Source: Candidatus Haliotispira prima
GTDB taxonomy: Bacteria; Spirochaetota; Spirochaetia; SP-2023
Direction of reading: 5' to 3'
NCBI GenBank assembly: GCA_029867005.1
Contig: CP123443.1
Location: 1-64,000 of the forward strand
DNA: 64,000 nt
The notes under the pieces are model-generated. The model ran no database searches. It saw nothing but the letters and a program-made list of their open reading frames with translations, and was not told where the DNA came from. Shown one piece after another: positions 1-9,819 of this stretch. Position numbers and translations under genes: made by a program. Numbering within the stretch: the stretch's first letter is position 1; each line of letters starts with the position of its first letter.

Positions 1-1
1 C

Positions 2-391
2 CCCGCAGGTGATGCGGTCTGGGCCCGTTCTCTGGCAGGGCAGCAGTTTGTCGGCAGTTTGCCCGAATGGAGCTACAGCGAAAATCAAAAGGGGGTTTTT
101 GTAGCCTATGCGCAGTTGGTAAATTCTTTTAATACGGTGAAACTCACTATACGTAATGCAGATGATAACTTGAAAGACACCGTAGGAGCATACACAGTCG
201 GGGCAGTTCAACCGGATCCGCGATTTCTTTTTGATTTTGCTAAATTGGGCAATAGCTATCCTGATGCAGATAACTATTACTATGTAATGGGTACAGAAAA
301 AAAAGATAAAATATCCGGAAAGGCCGTCCAATTAGAAATCGTAAGTTTCTCGCAGCTAATTCATCACCGGGTGCCACTCAACCGTTATTAA
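2..391 (+). CDS. Array A lipoprotein paralog A0, C-terminal part only
   Basis: The 5' end lies outside the window. The frame is open from position 2 and ends at TAA 389-391. The visible part matches the second half of paralogs A2, A3 and A6: it starts with PAGDAVWARSLAG, continues with FVGSLPEWSYSENQKGVFV, and ends in the family C-terminus VPLNRY. The middle (about residues 45-105) is the variable portion. The signal peptide, heptanucleotide repeat and promoter seen in the other copies cannot be inspected, so its ON/OFF state is unknown. Its presence shows that array A extends to the left. The function is unknown; a surface or periplasmic lipoprotein is inferred from the paralogs. Confidence 0.8.
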   Translation, partial: PAGDAVWARSLAGQQFVGSLPEWSYSENQKGVFVAYAQLVNSFNTVKLTIRNADDNLKDTVGAYTVGAVQPDPRFLFDFAKLGNSYPDADNYYYVMGTEKKDKISGKAVQLEIVSFSQLIHHRVPLNRY

Positions 392-542
392 ATAGCTATA
401 CCTTCTTGTTGTTTGTAATAGTAAAGTCCGTTATGAGTTATCCGGTTTTGTATAAGAATTTATCAAAGAAACAATAAATCAGACAATTTTTTATAACAAG
501 GCTTTACATTCGGAGCAAAATTTTATGGTTCAAGAGCCGTCT

Positions 543-572
543 GGCAGACCCTGGTTTTTCTGCCGGGTTTTT
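543..572 (+). terminator. Rho-independent terminator-like hairpin in the 392-717 spacer
   Basis: GGCAGA at 543-548 pairs with TCTGCC at 559-564, followed by GGG and a run of T. It lies 150 bp after A0 and before the RND operon. Nothing else was recognised in this 326-bp spacer. Confidence 0.5.
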
Positions 573-726
573 TAAGAAGCCGAATAGACGGATACGAAGC
601 CGCCCTAACTGGTTCCGGAAACTGCGAACCACACGAGAAAATCACGAAAGTCTACCAGACTATGTTGTAAAGTCTCTTCGGAGGTGGCGCAGGTTTGGGC
701 ATGGGTATTGTGGAGCTGTGTTACTA

Positions 727-3399
727 GTGAAACGAACAGTCGTTCCGCGTTTACGCAGGCATAGTGTACGCAAGAATATAGAATTGCAAGTCGTGCGTTT
801 CTCCCTGCTGTGCTACCGGCATCCCAAGTGGAGTCTGGGGCTGGTCCTGCTGGCTCTGGGTCTCGGTAGCCTGGCATTGCTCAAGCTGCGGATTGACAGC
901 AGCAACGAGGCATACCTAAAAAAGCAGGACCCCATACTTCAGGACTACGAAAAGTTTCAAGCGGAGTTTGGGCAACGCGAACCAATTTATATTGGCGTGG
1001 AGCTGCCGAAAGTCTTTAGCAGTGCAGCCCTGCACAGGTTGCGGCAGTTTGTGCGGGCCCTGGAAGAGCAAGTGCCCTATGTGGAGCGCATCGATTCGCT
1101 GTGGAATGCTCACTATCCCAAATCATCATCCGATTCTGCCGGCGAAGTGCTCAATATCGTCTATTATCTTGACGAAGAAGACTTGGACCGGTCCGAGACC
1201 GTGGGGACCGAAGAGACCACGGAGACCGCCAATACTACCAATGTCTTGGCCCGCATCGAAGAGCAGTTGCGTGGGGATGAAGCATACCGGACGTATCTCC
1301 TTTCCGAATCCGACTCCCGTTTTAGTGCCGTGGTTATTTACAAGCAGAGCCTTGTTGAACAGAAAGGTGCAGCAGCCGCAGACGGGAGCCCGGACTTTGC
1401 CGACTCCATAAACCTTGCGGACTTTGATGACGCTGCGCTCCTGGCCGGCCCGGATTTTGAGACCAATATCGGGACCAATATCGAAGATGGGGAACCGGGC
1501 GCAGGGAATGCGGCGGCTCCGCCGCTTAGGCAGATCAGCGCGGCCGAACAGGATCGCCGGATGAGCAGTGCGACAGAACAAGTCATTCAGTCCTTTCAAG
1601 GCCCCGATTTCCGTATTTATGCTACCGGATCGCCTTTGCTTGTTGCGCATATCGAAAAAGAATTAGCGAGTAACCTGAAGAAATTTTCCATTCTGAGTTT
1701 TGCCGTTGTCATTATCTTTCTGCTGATATTACTGCGCAACTTGGCCGCCGTATTGGCCGCCGTATTGATATTGCTGAGCACATTATGCCTGACTCTGGGG
1801 GCAATGGCCTTATTTGACGTGCCCATGACGCTGCCGACTCAAGCTTTGCCACCCTTTTTGCTGGTGATCGCCATCGGCGATGCGATTCACTTACTCTCCC
1901 TGTTGCGAACGCAAAAACAGGAGAACCCGGAGCTTAGCCGTGAGGCCATTTTACAGCAGAGTGTGGCACATGCCGGCATTCCCTGTTTTTTGACCACGCT
2001 CACTACCGGGCTCGGTTTTCTTTCGTTCACGTTGGCCTCCATTGCTCCGGTTGCGCATTTGGGTGTCTTTATGGTGCTGGGTGTATTGCTGGCCTTTGTG
2101 TTGACATTCTCTGTCATTCCGGCGTTTCAATCTTTTTCCCATTTTAGCCAACTTACCCAATTTACTCCGCTTGCCCGACTTGTCTCCCGGCAACTGCCAA
2201 CGAGACAAAACCCGGGGCAAAGCCATCAAGGGGCCTTGTTAAAGGGCGTTTCACGTGTTTGCATTCGCTACTCCAATCTGATTATCAGTTTGGGGGTCGC
2301 ATTATTTGGGCTCAGTCTCTGGGGTGCCGGCCGCCTGCATTTTGGCCACGATCCGCTCTCATGGTTTCCCAAGCGCGACTTTATCCGCCAAAGCACCCAA
2401 ATCATTGATCAAAAATTCCACGGTTCCATCGTGATGAACATGGTGTTAGACACCGAGACTCCGGAAGGCGCGCTCGAACCTGACTTACTGCGGGAAAATG
2501 ACCGGGTCGTCAAAGAATTGCTGGTCCGGCAACGCAGGGCCAAAGAGCAAGCCGCCAGCCAACTGCTCTCGCCGGTGATCCGAAAACTGAACCGGGCCCT
2601 GCTGGGAAGCCCTGCTGCCTATACCATCCCGGACGACAGCCAAGCGATAGCACAGGAGCTGACTCTCTACGAAAGTGCGCAGCCCAAGCAACTGGATGAC
2701 TTTCTCAACTTTGATAAATCTGTAGTGCACAGCGGTATTCGTCTGAGCTGGGGGGATTCCTCGCGCTTTGTGGCCACCGTGGAAACGCTCAGACAATTGG
2801 GCAAAAAACTGCTGAAATGGGGCCAACTTTCGATTACCGGCTCTGCCACGCTGATGGCTCGCGTCTTTGACGCGACCATCACCAGTACCTGGCGCAGTTA
2901 TCTGCTTTCGATCAGCACTGTCTGTTTGGTACTGGTGTTCTCTTCCGGCAGACTGCGCTGGGGCTTGCTGGCCTTGCTGCCCAACCTACTGCCTATCGCT
3001 GTCATCTTAGGGTTATTGGGCTTTCTGGGCATACCGCTGGATTTGTTTACGATGCTTTCCATCAGTATCGTCATCGGCCTGGCAGTCGATGATACCATCC
3101 ACATCCTAAGCAGTTACTCTCGTGTAGCCAAGACAGAACAAGGCTTGCAGCGGGAAAATTTTGAGCGGGTAAGTTGCCATGTCTTTGCGCATTCCGGGCG
3201 GGCCATTATCTTGACATCGCTTATTCTGATGGCCGGATTCAGTACCTTACTGGCCTCTTATCTCCATAATTTCCGTGCGTTCAGCCTGCTGTGCGTCCTG
3301 GCTATCTTGCTCGCCCTGCTCTCCGATTTCTTTCTGCTGCCGGCCCTGCTCTATCGTTTGGGTTTTGCCAAAGCAAGCAACCCAAAGCAGGCAAAATGA
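727..3399 (+). CDS. RND/MMPL family exporter
   Basis: About 890 residues with the duplicated layout of the RND/MMPL superfamily (HpnN-like proteins). A first membrane helix near residues 35-55 is followed by a large extracytoplasmic loop to about residue 320. Four or five helices follow, including the motif IGDAIHLL; a second loop and a second helix bundle carry GLAVDDTIHILSSY. The Gly-Asp/Asp-Asp-x-x-His helices are typical of proton-driven MMPL proteins. It probably moves lipid or lipoprotein-like cargo out of the inner membrane. GTG 727 was chosen because GGAG at 712-715 is suitably spaced; GTG 718 is the other option. It is first in an apparent operon with the lipoprotein-sorting protein (13 bp downstream) and a beta-barrel protein, which suggests a trans-envelope pathway. 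The substrate cannot be read from sequence. Confidence 0.85.
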   Translation: MKRTVVPRLRRHSVRKNIELQVVRFSLLCYRHPKWSLGLVLLALGLGSLALLKLRIDSSNEAYLKKQDPILQDYEKFQAEFGQREPIYIGVELPKVFSSAALHRLRQFVRALEEQVPYVERIDSLWNAHYPKSSSDSAGEVLNIVYYLDEEDLDRSETVGTEETTETANTTNVLARIEEQLRGDEAYRTYLLSESDSRFSAVVIYKQSLVEQKGAAAADGSPDFADSINLADFDDAALLAGPDFETNIGTNIEDGEPGAGNAAAPPLRQISAAEQDRRMSSATEQVIQSFQGPDFRIYATGSPLLVAHIEKELASNLKKFSILSFAVVIIFLLILLRNLAAVLAAVLILLSTLCLTLGAMALFDVPMTLPTQALPPFLLVIAIGDAIHLLSLLRTQKQENPELSREAILQQSVAHAGIPCFLTTLTTGLGFLSFTLASIAPVAHLGVFMVLGVLLAFVLTFSVIPAFQSFSHFSQLTQFTPLARLVSRQLPTRQNPGQSHQGALLKGVSRVCIRYSNLIISLGVALFGLSLWGAGRLHFGHDPLSWFPKRDFIRQSTQIIDQKFHGSIVMNMVLDTETPEGALEPDLLRENDRVVKELLVRQRRAKEQAASQLLSPVIRKLNRALLGSPAAYTIPDDSQAIAQELTLYESAQPKQLDDFLNFDKSVVHSGIRLSWGDSSRFVATVETLRQLGKKLLKWGQLSITGSATLMARVFDATITSTWRSYLLSISTVCLVLVFSSGRLRWGLLALLPNLLPIAVILGLLGFLGIPLDLFTMLSISIVIGLAVDDTIHILSSYSRVAKTEQGLQRENFERVSCHVFAHSGRAIILTSLILMAGFSTLLASYLHNFRAFSLLCVLAILLALLSDFFLLPALLYRLGFAKASNPKQAK

Positions 3400-3412
3400 A
3401 CAAGGATGCACT

Positions 3413-4303
3413 ATGTGCCAAATAATCCGGCCTTTCGGCCTTGTCAGCATGGTCAGAAATGTCCGCAGTATCAGCAATGTCACCGGTGTCATTATCGCCA
3501 TCGTTCTTGTGGTTTTTGCTCCGCATAGGGACATAGAGGCCCGGAACGAACTCGGTTCTCCGGAGGATGTAATGCGCAAAGTCGAAGGCCGTGACCGGGG
3601 GAATAGCTCCAAAAGTCATCTGGTTTTGCAAAATATTCGCGGCTCGGTGACAGAAGAACGGACTCTGCAAAATTACACCCGCCTGGAAGATGATTATGAG
3701 GCTCGTTTGCTCTTTGTCGAGAACCCTCCGAACTTGCAGGGTACATCGTACCTGATTCACGACTACAGCACCAGCGCGGGGCCAAATGCAAGGGCTGATA
3801 AAGGAACCGATAATGACCGAATATGGAACTACCTACCCTCTGTGGGACAGACGAAACGCATTGCTCTGGATGAGCAGAGCCAAAAATTTTTAGGCTCCGA
3901 GTTCAGTTTTGCCGACTTGAATCGTACCAACTGGCAAAGCTACGTTTTACGCTTTGTCAAACAAGAATACATGCTGAAAAATGGTGAGGCTGCCTGGGTG
4001 ATTTCTGCCGTACCAAATGCGCAGGAAGAACGGCGTACCGGTTATACCAAGGTGCTTGTCTATGTGCAAAAAAGCAACTTTGTGATCGTTCAGGCTGTCT
4101 ACGATCTGCAAGGGCGAGCCGGGCGCAAGTTTATGCAAGTGGCACAGCTTTCGCAGATTCAGGGAATCTGGACCCCCCAAAAGACAGTGGTGACTACGTT
4201 GGAACCCGGCGGTAAACGCCGCTCCAGCAAGATGACCCTGCGCGATATCGAGTATAACGTAAAACTGCCCTACGACTTTGGCCCCGGAGAGTTGAAGCGA
4301 TGA
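3413..4303 (+). CDS. Outer membrane lipoprotein-sorting protein (LolA-like fold)
   Basis: About 296 residues. ATG 3413 is preceded by AGGA (3403-3406) and starts shortly after the exporter stop. A hydrophobic segment at about residues 22-38 (GVIIAIVLVVFA) is a signal peptide or anchor. The mature part has features of the outer membrane lipoprotein-sorting family that commonly accompanies MMPL exporters: an early EDVMRKVEGRDRG stretch, IWNYLPSVGQTKRI, a LGSEFSFADL segment, and a C-terminal IWTPQKTVVTTLEPGGKR...TLRDIEYN pattern. The expected role is to bind a lipidated or hydrophobic cargo in the periplasm and hand it between the exporter and the outer membrane. Its stop overlaps the next start (ATGA), so the two are translationally coupled. 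Confidence 0.75.
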   Translation: MCQIIRPFGLVSMVRNVRSISNVTGVIIAIVLVVFAPHRDIEARNELGSPEDVMRKVEGRDRGNSSKSHLVLQNIRGSVTEERTLQNYTRLEDDYEARLLFVENPPNLQGTSYLIHDYSTSAGPNARADKGTDNDRIWNYLPSVGQTKRIALDEQSQKFLGSEFSFADLNRTNWQSYVLRFVKQEYMLKNGEAAWVISAVPNAQEERRTGYTKVLVYVQKSNFVIVQAVYDLQGRAGRKFMQVAQLSQIQGIWTPQKTVVTTLEPGGKRRSSKMTLRDIEYNVKLPYDFGPGELKR

Positions 4304-5799
4304 AAGTCCGGCGGCGGCCTCTATTGCCGGTATTCCTGTCACTCATGGCACTCTCAGCTGCTGGTGTTTTTTCTTTATCTGCTCAAAGTAGCGAAAGTGC
4401 GGAAAGTAGCCGGAGTACCGAAAATGTTCAAAGCGAGAGCCCGGACAGTACAGGTGCCGACCCGGAACAGGCTGATCTGTCTGAATTTGAGCAAGTCTTT
4501 GATGAGCAGGCCGGCCGCCTGGTTACCGGCACCGGTACGGAATCAACGCCTGTGAGCGGAACAGAAGTTCGCGCATCCTTTCCGAAATTGCAATATTGGT
4601 TGCAACTGGAATTGTTCAGCGGTTTTTCCTGGAACGAAAAGGCTCCCGATGAGGGGCAAACAGATCAGCGCGGCCTGAGTAATCTGCGGGGCTTGCTCGA
4701 CGCTTCTGCCCGGCTGGAACTCTCTGATTCCTGGAGTTTGAGCGGCAAACTCCGTTTTTTTTATGATGCGGCGTTTTTTCTGAAGGGAAGCGATTCCTAC
4801 AGCAGCGATTTCCTGAGCGAGAATGCCTATGGTATCGATGTGACAGAGCTATTCCTTGTGGGTGTTGTCTTCCCATTCTGGACCGTAAAAGTGGGCAAGG
4901 ATTTTGTAGGTTGGGGTGACAGTCAGTATCTGGCCGTACTCGATGAGATTTCTCCGTTTGACCGGCGCATGCCCGGAGTGGCAGAATACAAGGAAAATCG
5001 TCTGGCTGTGCTGCAATGGCAAAATCAGTTTTCCCGGAAACACCTGAAGTTGGGAACGTATGTGTTTCTTTCTCCCACACAGGATCAATTGCCGACTTCG
5101 GGTTCACCATTCTATCACGGCGGCACCGGCCAAAAAAACGAGACTCCGGCGGCCTTTGAGCCGGAGTTTGCGTTGGACCTGAGCTTGTGGACGACATCCT
5201 TTGACTTGAGCTTTGTGTACGCCTATTACTATCGGCGGCAGCCCTATGCAGCGGGGGTGCCGGGGAATCTGTCTTTGAAATATGCACGGAAGCATCTGGC
5301 TGGTTTGAGTGCTTCGCTGTCTGTTTGGCAACTGGTTTTGCGCAGTGAGTGGGCCTTTCACTTGGATGAAACGTACCCACGCGATTTTGTCGATGTAGAC
5401 CACGTAACCCGACTGGTCGGGTTAGCAGGAATCGACTTTTTTATTCCCGTTCTGTCAGAAAGTCTTATTAGTCTGGAGTTTCGTTACACGAACCTTTTTG
5501 CGCCCTACAGCGAAGAACAGGAAGCCCTGCCCTACAATCCGCGTCAGGAGCAGCTCAATTGGGCCGTAGGAACGGAGATAGGCTTGCTGCATGCCAAGCT
5601 AAAACTCCGGGCTCAGGTTCTGAGCAATGGCATTTTGTTTAATGATGGCGGCCTGCTGCGCCTGGGTGCCACTTACGATTTAACGGATCACTGGAGTATC
5701 TCCGGGGGGGCGGTGTTCTATATGAACGGCACGGATGATCGCAATACCAATGTGGCAGAAGATCAGTATGTGTTTGCCAAGCTTACATTACAAACGTAG
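4300..5799 (+). CDS. Predicted outer-membrane beta-barrel protein of the RND operon
   Basis: 499 residues. A clear signal peptide covers residues 1-28 (basic MKVRRR, hydrophobic core, cleavage near SLSAQ). A Ser/Glu/Thr-rich linker reaches residue 80. The remainder alternates short amphipathic strands rich in Tyr, Phe and Trp (WLQLELFSGFSWNE, FDLSFVYAYYYRR, LISLEFRYTNLF, WSISGGAVFYMNG), ending KLTLQT. This is the profile of an outer-membrane barrel, resembling DUF1302-type partners of RND exporters, though the family was not verified. It overlaps the preceding gene by 4 bp and probably completes an inner membrane, periplasm and outer membrane export path. Confidence 0.7.
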   Translation: MKVRRRPLLPVFLSLMALSAAGVFSLSAQSSESAESSRSTENVQSESPDSTGADPEQADLSEFEQVFDEQAGRLVTGTGTESTPVSGTEVRASFPKLQYWLQLELFSGFSWNEKAPDEGQTDQRGLSNLRGLLDASARLELSDSWSLSGKLRFFYDAAFFLKGSDSYSSDFLSENAYGIDVTELFLVGVVFPFWTVKVGKDFVGWGDSQYLAVLDEISPFDRRMPGVAEYKENRLAVLQWQNQFSRKHLKLGTYVFLSPTQDQLPTSGSPFYHGGTGQKNETPAAFEPEFALDLSLWTTSFDLSFVYAYYYRRQPYAAGVPGNLSLKYARKHLAGLSASLSVWQLVLRSEWAFHLDETYPRDFVDVDHVTRLVGLAGIDFFIPVLSESLISLEFRYTNLFAPYSEEQEALPYNPRQEQLNWAVGTEIGLLHAKLKLRAQVLSNGILFNDGGLLRLGATYDLTDHWSISGGAVFYMNGTDDRNTNVAEDQYVFAKLTLQT

Positions 5800-5851
5800 C
5801 CCCCCTTGCCGGGTTCGACAGGCTCACCCGGCCCTCCGGTAAATGGTAATT

Positions 5852-5930
5852 CCCCTCCCTTGGAGGGGCAGGGGTGGCCGATTCCCCTCCTTGGAGGGGC
5901 AGAGGGTGGTTAATCCCCTCCCTTGGAGGG
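5852..5930. repeat. Three tandem CCCCTCC/GGAGGGG palindromic elements
   Basis: Palindromes of the form CCCCTCC-TT-GGAGGGG occur at 5852-5868 and 5884-5899, with a slightly degenerate third at 5915-5930. Each is followed by a GGGTGG-containing tail. The same element recurs between the array A genes. No coding sequence lies between 5800 and 6069. Confidence 0.75.
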
Positions 5931-6007
5931 AGCAGGGGGTGGTCTTTAGGGCTGGTGGTTTATAAGGATGGTCTAACAGACGCAACTAATTTCTGCTGTG
6001 GCCCCCC

Positions 6008-6036
6008 TTGCTCAATATCCTAAACGAATATATAAT
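6008..6036 (+). promoter_or_regulatory. Sigma70-like promoter of A1
   Basis: TTGCTC (6008-6013), 17-bp spacer, perfect TATAAT (6031-6036). Shine-Dalgarno GGAGGA at 6057-6062 precedes ATG 6070. Confidence 0.65.
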
Positions 6037-6069
6037 AGTTCAAAGTTACACTATTCGGAGGATTTTCCC

Positions 6070-7067
6070 ATGAAACATCAAAAAATACTATTGACTGGCA
6101 TGCTGGTAAACAGTAGAATATCCAATATCCAATATCCAATATCCAATATCCAAAACCATTAAAGAACAGGCATTTATTTCCAGCTCGATTAATTAATTAT
6201 AAGTTTTTTTATCCATTATTTTTATCTTTTTTTACCTTTCTGTCTCTGCTCATTTTTGGCTGTGCTCCGCTGCCTGACACCGGTAAAGACCCGGCCCCTC
6301 CTGTAAATCCGGTGATTTCTTTTTCTTCCGTGGCTGTGGCCTCTTCCCTGCAATTGGAAATAAGCAGCAATGTCGAACTCGTAAACATAGGGGCGGTTGC
6401 TCGCTTAGCTAGCGAAGCAGCCCCCACCAAGGCAGGAACAGAAGCCAGTGCGGGTTATGTGAGCCTTGGCATTACGGCCGGCAGCCCGCGCAAATTTAGT
6501 ATCAGCCAACACTATGGCAGTGACTTTACGGATGGCGGCTTTACTCTGGCCGATGTCCTTGCCCCAAATACAAAATACAAATTGTACCTGTATATGCCCT
6601 CGGCTATTGATCTGGCGCAAACGAGTATTAAAGGCGGAGAAATTAAAGAAGACAGAGTTGAAATTTCTTTTACTACGGCGAGTCTGCCTCTTGCGGGTGA
6701 TACAGTATGGAGCGAGAAGTGGACAGCCAAAGAATACGTTGCCAGCCTAAACGAGTACCATTTTATGGAAAGCCAAACAGGTGTAATTGTAGCTTATTTT
6801 CAAATACCTTTTTCCCTTCTCCTTTATGAAGTTCTGATGCAAGTATCCAATGGTACATTTGATGCCATTGGCAACTATAGCTCCGGAAGGCTGGAACCTT
6901 CTCTTCGATTTTACTTCAATTACGGGGTAATTACGGGATATACCACCGGTTATAACTATGTTATTCTTGCAGACAAACAGGATAAGCTAAAAAGAGCCTT
7001 CCGATCTGCCATTGCCGGTCAACTGGGAGAATTCCAGCATATTATCAATATTATATCCCGTTATTAG
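6070..7067 (+). CDS. Phase-variable lipoprotein paralog A1, out of frame (OFF)
   Basis: Translation from ATG 6070 (GGAGGA, 7-nt spacing) gives MKHQKILLTGMLVNS, runs through five AATATCC units and stops at TAA just after them. The lipoprotein frame is one frame away. It has no start codon before its lipobox LLIFGC (Cys codon 6261-6263) and its first ATG is 6312, already inside the mature part. One extra unit (6) or two fewer (3) would join the frames into a 334-residue lipoprotein. The mature part belongs to the subgroup of A4, A5 and A7 (QLEISSN, EAAPTKAGTEA, KFSISQHYGSDF, KYKLYLYMP, SLNEYHFMESQTG) with a distinct C-terminus ending IISRY. A surface-exposed role is inferred, not shown. Confidence 0.75.
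6117..6151 (+). repeat. AATATCC heptanucleotide tract of A1, 5 units
   Basis: Five perfect units between leader ATG and signal peptide. In-frame (ON) unit counts would be 6 or 3. Confidence 0.95.
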
Positions 7068-7078
7068 TGGGGTAGGTT

Positions 7079-7120
7079 GTGTAGTGTGGAGACAGACTCC
7101 AACGTGTCTCCACACTACAC
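7079..7120. repeat. Hairpin palindrome after A1
   Basis: A 17-nt left arm (7079-7095) pairs with 7104-7120 (GTGTCTCCACACTACAC). It resembles the hairpins after the array B genes and may end A1 transcription, although no T-run follows. Confidence 0.6.
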
Positions 7121-7130
7121 AAAAGCCCTC

Positions 7131-7159
7131 TAGCAAAAATCTCTAAATGAACGTACAAT
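7131..7159 (+). promoter_or_regulatory. Sigma70-like promoter of A2
   Basis: Weak -35 TAGCAA (7131-7136), 17-bp spacer, TACAAT (7154-7159), Shine-Dalgarno GGAGGA 7181-7186. Confidence 0.5.
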
Positions 7160-7194
7160 AGGCCAAAGTTACAAAATCTTGGAGGAGTTTTCTT

Positions 7195-8212
7195 ATGAAA
7201 CATCAAAAAATACAATTGACCGACAATCCACTAAACGGTATAATATCCAATATCCAATATCCAATATCCAATATCCAATATCCATACCATTTTTAGAACG
7301 TATATACAGCCATTTTATCTTTTTTTACTGCCAAATAAATCAAAATTTTTTAAACCTTTTTCCTTTTTCTGTTTTTTTTCCATTTTTCTCATTTATCTGT
7401 TTCTGTCCGGTTGTGCGCCGCTGTCCGACAGTAAGGACCCGCCCGCAAAGTCAACAATTACCCTTTCTACCAGTGCTGTGGTCTCTTCTGTCCAATTAGA
7501 AATGAGCAGCACTTTGGCCATTGCCAAGATAGGGGCGGTTATTCGCTTGGCTACAGAGGCGGCCCCCACCAAGGCTCAAGCGGAGGCTAATGCGGGTTAT
7601 GTCAGCCTGGAGATTACGGCCGGCGGCACAAGGAAATTCAGTATCAGCCAACACTATGGCAGTGACTTTGAGGACGGCTTTACTCTTGCCGATGTCCTTG
7701 CCGCCAATACGGATTACAAACTGTATCTGTTTTTTGAAGCCAATAATACTGTGAATCCGATTGAAGGGGTCACCCTCACAAATAATGTTGCAAGCCTTCC
7801 CTTTACCACCGCTACGCTCTCTCCCGCAGGTGATGCGGTATGGGCCCGTTCGCTGGCAGGGGAGCAGTTTGTCGGCAGTCTGCCCGAATGGAGCTACAGC
7901 GAAAATCAAAAAGGGGTCTTTGTCGTCTATGCACAAGTATTACATAACTTCCAGAGTGCTACATTCACTATTCGCAGTGCAGATAATGTTCGGCTATATA
8001 CCTTCGGAACATTTGCCGTAGGTTCATTTAGTTCTAACCCGTTATCTCTTTCTGATTTTTCTAAATTGGGTGCCGGCTATCCTGATGCAGAGAACTATTA
8101 CTACATAATAGGTGCAGAAAAAGACGATAAATTATCCGGAAAAATGTTCATATTCGAAAATGTAAGTGATCTACAAAGTCGTCAAATCCAAGTACCTCTC
8201 AACCGTTATTAA
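7195..8212 (+). CDS. Phase-variable lipoprotein paralog A2, out of frame (OFF)
   Basis: ATG 7195 begins MKHQKIQLTDNPLNG, passes six AATATCC units and hits TAG soon after. The signal peptide lies in another frame: NKSKFFKPFSFFCFFSIF leading to lipobox LFLSGC (Cys 7412-7414). That frame has no usable start upstream and a TAA at 7241. Removing one unit (5) or adding two (8) would fuse the frames into a 336-residue lipoprotein. The mature domain is of the A2/A3/A6/A0 type, with DYKLYLFFEANN, DAVWARSLAGEQFVG and PEWSYSENQKGVF, then a variable third and the ending VPLNRY. It is nearly identical to A3 up to PEWSYSE, which indicates recent duplication. Confidence 0.8.
7242..7283 (+). repeat. AATATCC tract of A2, 6 units
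   Basis: Six perfect units. ON counts would be 5 or 8. Confidence 0.95.
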
Positions 8213-8422
8213 ATTGGTTTGACAAGCTCACCTGCCGAAAGGTCTAATGGCCCGTTTGTCTAAGCCTTAGCTGTTCCTCTAAGCTGAGTCTCTTTTAGTT
8301 GCAGAAACCACGACAGACACGAAAAGCACGAAAGGCCCATTAGACGGAACTGAGTTCTACTGTTGTAATTCCCCTCCCTTGGAGGGGCCGGGGTGGTCGA
8401 TTCCCCTCCCTCGGAGGGGTCA
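8213..8422 (+). repeat. Spacer after A2, duplicated after A3
   Basis: The first 155 bp after A2 recur almost unchanged at 9544-9700, including the stretch CACGAAAAGCACGAAAGG. This is followed by CCCCTCC/GGAGGGG palindromes at 8371-8387 and 8403-8419. No gene was recognised up to the A3 promoter. Confidence 0.8.
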
Positions 8423-8458
8423 GGGGTGGTCTATAAGCGTGGTAGTCTAAGGCCTCCC

Positions 8459-8487
8459 TTGTCAAATACTCTAAACGAATATACAAT
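8459..8487 (+). promoter_or_regulatory. Sigma70-like promoter of A3
   Basis: TTGTCA (8459-8464), 17-bp spacer, TACAAT (8482-8487). Confidence 0.65.
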
Positions 8488-8522
8488 AGGCCAAAATTAC
8501 AAAACCTTGGAGGATTTTTCTT

Positions 8523-9543
8523 ATGAAATATCAAAAAGTACAGTTGACCGACAACGCTCTAAATGGTATAATATCCAATATCCAATATCCAATATCCAAT
8601 ATCCAATATCCATACCATTTTTAGAACGTATATACAGCCATTTTACCTTTTTTTACTGCCAAATAAATCAAAACTTTTCCAACCTTTTTCATTTTCTTGT
8701 TTTTTTTCCATTTTTCTCATTCATCTGTTTTTTGTCGCCTGTGCCCCGCTGCCCGACAACAGTGACCCACCCGCAAAGTCAACAATTACCCTTTCCGCCA
8801 GTGCTGTGGTCTCTTCTGTCCAATTAGAAATGAGCAGCACTTTGGCCATTGCCAAGATAGGGGCGGTTATTCGCTTAGCCACGGAAACGGCCCCCACCAA
8901 GGCAGAAGCGGAAACCAATGCAGGTTATGTAAGTCTTGCTATTACGGCCGGCGGCACAAGGAAATTTAGTATCAGCCAACACTATGGCAGTGACTTTACG
9001 GACGGGCTTACTCTTGCCGATGTCCTTGCCGCCAATACGGATTACAAACTGTATCTGTTTTTTGAAGCCAATAATACTGTGAATCCGATTGAAGGGGTCA
9101 CCCTCACAAATAATGTTGCAAGCCTTCCCTTTACCACCGCTACGCTCTCTCCCGCAGGTGATGCGGTATGGGCCCGTTCGCTGGCAGGGGAGCAGTTTGT
9201 CGGCAGTCTGCCCGAATGGAGCTACAGCGAAAGTCAAAAGGGGGTCTTTGTAGCCTATGCACAATTGGTTAATGGCTTTAATACGACTACACTCACTATA
9301 CGTAATGCAGATAATACCTTTAAAGGCACCATTGGAGTGGTTACCTCCGGGAGCGTCGTTAAACCGAATCCGCTATTTCTTTTTGGTTTTGCCAAATTAG
9401 GCAATAGCTATCCTGATGCAGATAACTATTACTATGTAATGGGGGCTGATGATACAAACACAATATCCGGAAAGATTTGCGATTTGGTAACGGCAGATTT
9501 CTCGCAGACAATTAAGCACCAAGTGCCTCTCAACCGTTATTAA
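8523..9543 (+). CDS. Phase-variable lipoprotein paralog A3, out of frame (OFF)
   Basis: ATG 8523 gives MKYQKVQLTDNALNG and six AATATCC units, then TAG shortly after. The lipoprotein frame carries SIFLIHLFFVAC (Cys about 8740), then APLPDNSDPP and the mature domain. Its first in-frame start-like codon is GTG 8806, after the lipobox. One unit fewer (5) or two more (8) would give a 337-residue lipoprotein. The conserved half is almost the same as A2; the last third differs (LTIRNADNTFKGTIG, ISGKICDLVTADFSQ) and resembles A0 before the VPLNRY end. This mix of an A2-like front and A0-like back fits recombination between copies. Confidence 0.8.
8570..8611 (+). repeat. AATATCC tract of A3, 6 units
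   Basis: Six perfect units. ON counts would be 5 or 8. Confidence 0.95.
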
Positions 9544-9790
9544 ATTGGTTCGGCAGGCTCACCTGCCGAAAGGTCTAATGGCCCGTTTGTCTAAGCCTTA
9601 GCTGTTCCTCTAAGCTGAGTCTCTTTTAGTTGCAGGAACCACGACAGACACGAAAAGCACGAAAGGTCCATTAGACGGAACTGATTTCTACTGTTGTAAT
9701 TCCCCTCCCTTGGAGGGTCAGGGGTGGTCAATTCCCCTCCCTTGGAGGGGCCGGTGGTGGTCGATAAGCGTGGTGGTCGATAAGCGTGGT
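9544..9790 (+). repeat. Spacer after A3 (copy of the spacer after A2) with palindromes
   Basis: The duplicated 155-bp block is followed by CCCCTCC/GGAGGG elements at 9702-9717 and 9734-9750 and a directly repeated GGTCGATAAGCGTGGT (about 9760-9790). No coding sequence is seen. Confidence 0.75.
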
Positions 9791-9819
9791 TGCATTCAAA
9801 CCCCCTCTAAGGCCCACCC

